NCBI GenBank assembly: GCA_944800085.1 | Contig: CALYLO010000005.1 | Location: forward strand, 186,001 to 250,000 | Reading direction: 5' to 3' | Length of the DNA: 64,000 bases | From: Paenibacillus melissococcoides | GTDB taxonomy: Bacteria; Bacillota; Bacilli; Paenibacillales; Paenibacillaceae | Shown: positions 61,583 to 64,000 of the stretch, piece by piece | How positions within the stretch are numbered: the first letter of the stretch is position 1 | Layout: each line of letters opens with the position of its first letter | Notes under the pieces: generated by a model | What the model was told of the DNA's origin: nothing | The model's database searches: none | What the model saw: only the letters and a program-made list of their open reading frames with translations | Translations under genes and position numbers: made by a program

Positions 61583-62281
61583 TCACTTGCCGGATAAGGA
61601 TTGTTGTCTCTCGGCGAGCATCTCGGCCACTTTTTCCACTTGGGCCTTGATGGCAATCGGATCGTACGGCCAGAAGTAATCGCCGTCCAAGTCGAATACG
61701 CGATTATTTTTCACCGCATCCAATGAATTCCAGAAAGGTCCATCACGGTCAAATTGACCGTCATGGCCCGAATCAAGGAAAATGTAGTCGCCCGCATATT
61801 CCGGAATCTTTTCCAGCGAGATTGACTTGATATCCTCCCGGTTGTCTATCAGTTTTTGAACAGCCGGCGGCGGAGTCAGCTCCAAATGCTTATAGACCGC
61901 CTGTACCCCGCGCCATATGCCGAAGGAATACACAAAGATTTCTTTGTTAAATCCGCCCATTACCGAGACGGTATCGCCCTCTGGGACAATGCCTTTTATT
62001 TTCTCCTTCGCTGTCCGGACCGTCGCGTTGAAGTCTTCAATCCAGGCCTCGGCTTCCTTGTCCTTGCCGAGCATTTCTCCGAACGTTCTTATTTCGTCGC
62101 GGGCATCGTCGAAGGTATTGTAAGGGAATACGATGGTCGGCGCGATTTTGCTTAACTGTTCATAGATGGCCGGGTCATCCGATAAGGTGACAATCATATC
62201 CGGTGCCAGCGACAATATTTTCTCCACGCTGCTGGCGTCAATCGTGCCGATATCATCGATCCGTGTATTAAACTGTGGACC
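61583..62281 (-). pseudogene. Iron-siderophore binding protein, 5' end deleted
   Basis: The remaining 230 residues are the main part of an FhuD/FeuA-type binding protein: TRIDDIGTIDASSVEKILSL, KIAPTIVFPYNTFDDARDEI, FVYSFGIWRGVQAVYKHLEL and DYIFLDSGHDGQFDRDGPFW. The signal peptide and the first strands (about 80 residues) are missing; coding homology stops at 62281 and the Fur box region begins 35 bp away. No permease or ATPase gene is nearby. Confidence 0.75.
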
Positions 62282-62314
62282 AACGCCTTAGTGATACAAT
62301 AAAATCGCATTAAT

Positions 62315-62329
62315 TGATAATGATTATCA
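62315..62329. promoter_or_regulatory. Fur box
   Basis: TGATAATGATTATCA is an exact 7-1-7 inverted repeat, the Fur consensus of Bacillus. It sits upstream of the truncated siderophore-binding gene, so iron control survived the deletion of the start. Confidence 0.9.
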
Positions 62330-62431
62330 TTATTATAAACAAAGAAAGCCCTGCAATTCAATGCAGAAGCTGTCAATGCACCCTTGTCGGACTATTTCTC
62401 AGGCGTTCACTGTTTGGGTTCATGATCGTGT

Positions 62432-63022
62432 TTAGACATCAGAAGTGAGCGCTTGGCGCTGCGCATCGAATTCGCGTTTCAGGATCGAGAAAACGGCGAT
62501 ATCGACGTATCTTTCCTTTTCGAACTCCTGTTGTCTCATCACGCCTTCTTTTTGAAAACCGAGCCGGAGCAATAACCGCTCGGATGCGATATTTTCCGGA
62601 TCGATTTTCGCTTCGATCCGATTCACGCCGATGTCGCGAAAGCCGAACGACAGGATACGCTGCGCTGCCTCCGTCATGACTCCGCGCCCCCAATACGGAG
62701 GTGCCAGATCATAGCCAAGCTCGATTCTGCGATGCGTCTTTTCATATTGGAGAAAACCGCATGTTCCGATCACTTTAGCAGATGACTTTTCCTCAATGAC
62801 CCAGCGCAGCCCGCTCTGTTCCGCAAATATTTGTTGGTGCCAATTCCATTCCCGAATGACATCCTGAATCGATTGAAACGGCTCCAGCGGCGTATATCGG
62901 ACCACGTCTTCCAGCGAGTAGAGATCAAATATATCGCGGCAATCCCGTTCCTCCATTGCCCGCAAGAGAAAGCATTCGGTCTGCAAGCAGGGAAACGCTT
63001 GAAAAGTAAAAGCTCCACTCAT
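62432..63022 (-). CDS. RimJ/RimL-type GNAT acetyltransferase
   Basis: A 196-residue enzyme: TECFLLRAMEERDCRDIFDL, motif A ELGYDLAPPYWGRGVMTEAA, then NRIEAKIDPENIASERLLLR and LGFQKEGVMRQQEF. Likely acetylates a protein N-terminus or small amine. AAGGGGAG precedes the ATG. Confidence 0.9.
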   Translation of the reverse strand: MSGAFTFQAFPCLQTECFLLRAMEERDCRDIFDLYSLEDVVRYTPLEPFQSIQDVIREWNWHQQIFAEQSGLRWVIEEKSSAKVIGTCGFLQYEKTHRRIELGYDLAPPYWGRGVMTEAAQRILSFGFRDIGVNRIEAKIDPENIASERLLLRLGFQKEGVMRQQEFEKERYVDIAVFSILKREFDAQRQALTSDV

Positions 63023-63062
63023 TCTCGATTCTCCCCTTGTTAATACTCTCTGACTTCCTTCT

Positions 63063-63413
63063 TCATATCTTCCATGCTCGCGATATGCTCAAGCTTATCG
63101 CAGGCAGAGACAGCACCATCGTCTTGCCGATGCCCCCGGTTCCAGCGCTGCCTTCCTTCGGCTCCTTGTCCCTGCTCCTAATGAATAACTCTCCACCTCC
63201 CAAGGCGCTGCCGCAAGGTTCGGCACGACGGCATATAATTTCTGCCAGAGCGCTTCCGCAACATCCATATTGTACTTGGCCTTCATATATGCGACCGCTT
63301 CCCTCCTCACCTCCGCATGCTTCCAACGGATATCCATTGAACTCGGCATATACGTATCCCGCCGGGCCGATCATCATGCTCGACAATATCAGGAACATCT
63401 TCTTTTTCTTCAT
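63063..63413 (-). pseudogene. Exported small protein, frameshifted
   Basis: The ATG at 63413 opens a signal peptide (MFLILSSMMIGPAGYVYA), but after AEF the sense moves to another frame (SSMDIRWKHAEVRREAVAYM, KAKYNMDVAEALWQKLYAVV). It then ends in sequence without a recognisable domain. Unrecognised family; GAAGGAAG precedes the ATG. Confidence 0.4.
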
Positions 63414-63686
63414 AAACCGCTTCTTCCTTCAACTAAGCTCCTTGAGCCTGCTGCCGGAGCTAACGGTCTTGCATTGGCGAACCCGGATAGGTCGGCTGTA
63501 CTGGACTGAGCCTGCGCCTCAACCTTCGCATTTCCAATATCTTGATTCGCCTTCTTCATCGTAGTGGTTCCGGTATTTGTTGTAAAGATAGATTTCCGCC
63601 TGCTGGCTACTACCTCTTATATTTTCCATATTCAAGAGGATTATAGCGTTATAGGTAGAAGATGTTTGTAAAAGGAGGTGATTTCT

Positions 63687-63922
63687 TTGACTAAAATAAC
63701 CAAAATGATGGCTGCTGTTTTTTTCGCATCCGCATTCCTCGTTTCGATGCCAAGCCCGTCCCAAGCCGCCACTTGCGGCCGGCACCCCGCCTGCCGGATA
63801 CCCTGTTCGCTCCAGCACTTCCGTCTCATTCGCGAGCCGCGGCTTGGCGATTTCGAACACTTTACCGGCTCTCGCCGTGCTTGCTCGGTCTTCGCCTTGT
63901 CTTCACTCTACTTTCTGATTTA
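63687..63922 (+). pseudogene. Signal-peptide gene fused to antisense sequence
   Basis: TTG start with AAAGGAGGTGA upstream and a clear signal peptide (MAAVFFASAFLVSMPSPSQA). From about 63768 the frame is the antisense of a YbaK-like remnant and carries no family signal. The mature part of the secreted protein was probably lost. Confidence 0.4.
63768..63861 (-). pseudogene. YbaK/prolyl-tRNA-editing-like fragment
   Basis: FEIAKPRLANETEVLERTGY, then PAGGVP resembles the ETGYPxGGVPP segment of YbaK-type aminoacyl-tRNA deacylases. Only about 30 residues remain, bounded by unrelated sequence on both sides. Confidence 0.35.
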
Positions 63923-64000
63923 GTCAGGTTGAATAAACTCAACGCGGTTGCCGAACGGATCCCTGAATTCGAACCGTTCATACCCCGGAATCGGAACCGA
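63921..64000 (-). CDS. VOC/glyoxalase-family protein, C-terminal end
   Basis: The last 26 residues before the TAA at 63921 read SVPIPGYERFEFRDPFGNRV, then EFIQPD. The R-D-P-F-G-N-R-x-E-F block is the C-terminal signature of VOC (glyoxalase/bleomycin resistance) proteins. The rest lies beyond the window edge. Confidence 0.7.

Overview
The window reads as a chromosome segment of an endospore-forming Firmicute, most likely a Paenibacillus. The signs are a GerA/B/C-type spore germinant-receptor operon, strong AGGAGG ribosome sites with many GTG and TTG starts, a Mn-type ABC operon, an intrinsic Erm(D)-class methyltransferase, a secreted PI-PLC and a high-GC coding bias. A member of the P. thiaminolyticus/dendritiformis/popilliae group would fit, but that is inference. 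Unusually many genes are frameshifted, internally deleted or cut short, and four insertion sequences are present. This is either a decaying genome or a draft with indel errors; the deletions and IS junctions argue that at least part of the decay is real.

Layout. 1-3080: Mn-type ABC transporter operon (mntABCD order, last gene cut by the window edge) behind a candidate MntR site. 3320-6590: frameshifted DUF5316-like gene, arylamine N-acetyltransferase, frameshifted Imm22-like gene, murC. 6600-10680: an ECF sigma/anti-sigma pair with an exported paralogue of the anti-sigma C-terminus and a decayed third copy. 10840-13990: GNAT fusion, small protein and truncated genes. 14070-15825: XRE-cupin regulator divergent from azlCD. 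15846-17756: non-coding repeat split by an IS4-type element. 17775-19430: S51-type peptidase and a GNAT. 19569-21134: a tandem structured RNA leader and erm. 21147-22667: SMR efflux gene with decayed SMR and MerR partners. 22787-24890: IS1182-type element and repeat. 24928-27132: TusA-like protein and a MarR/quinone reductase divergon with twin operators. 27133-29268: decayed C39-like and GNAT genes and an IS5-type element.

29362-36423 is a two-module NRPS (C-A-T-C-A-T-TE) with nearly identical A domains and no companion genes. 36975-40361 is a collapsed sugar ABC/oxidoreductase/response-regulator locus. 41682-48088 holds a hydrolase and a ger operon whose A gene is interrupted by an IS with a perfect 9-bp duplication. 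48260-52298 has a metallo-hydrolase, a SnoaL-like protein and a MerR/MFS divergon. 52300-52955 is an AT-rich islet with an orphan RiPP-like precursor. 53347-58738 is a MacAB-type efflux operon followed by its two-component system, with a frameshifted kinase. 58922-64000 has PI-PLC, a second ECF sigma factor, a 5'-deleted siderophore-binding protein with its Fur box retained, a GNAT and several fragments.

The most promising undescribed element is the leader of erm (19569-20235). Two copies of a multi-stem RNA carry compensatory base changes. Each begins with a strong ribosome site and a two-codon reading frame (GTG TGG TAG) that overlaps the closing stem. The first copy is followed by an intrinsic terminator. 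The second has a segment that can pair either with the stem or with the erm Shine-Dalgarno. No computation was run; all pairings were read by eye.
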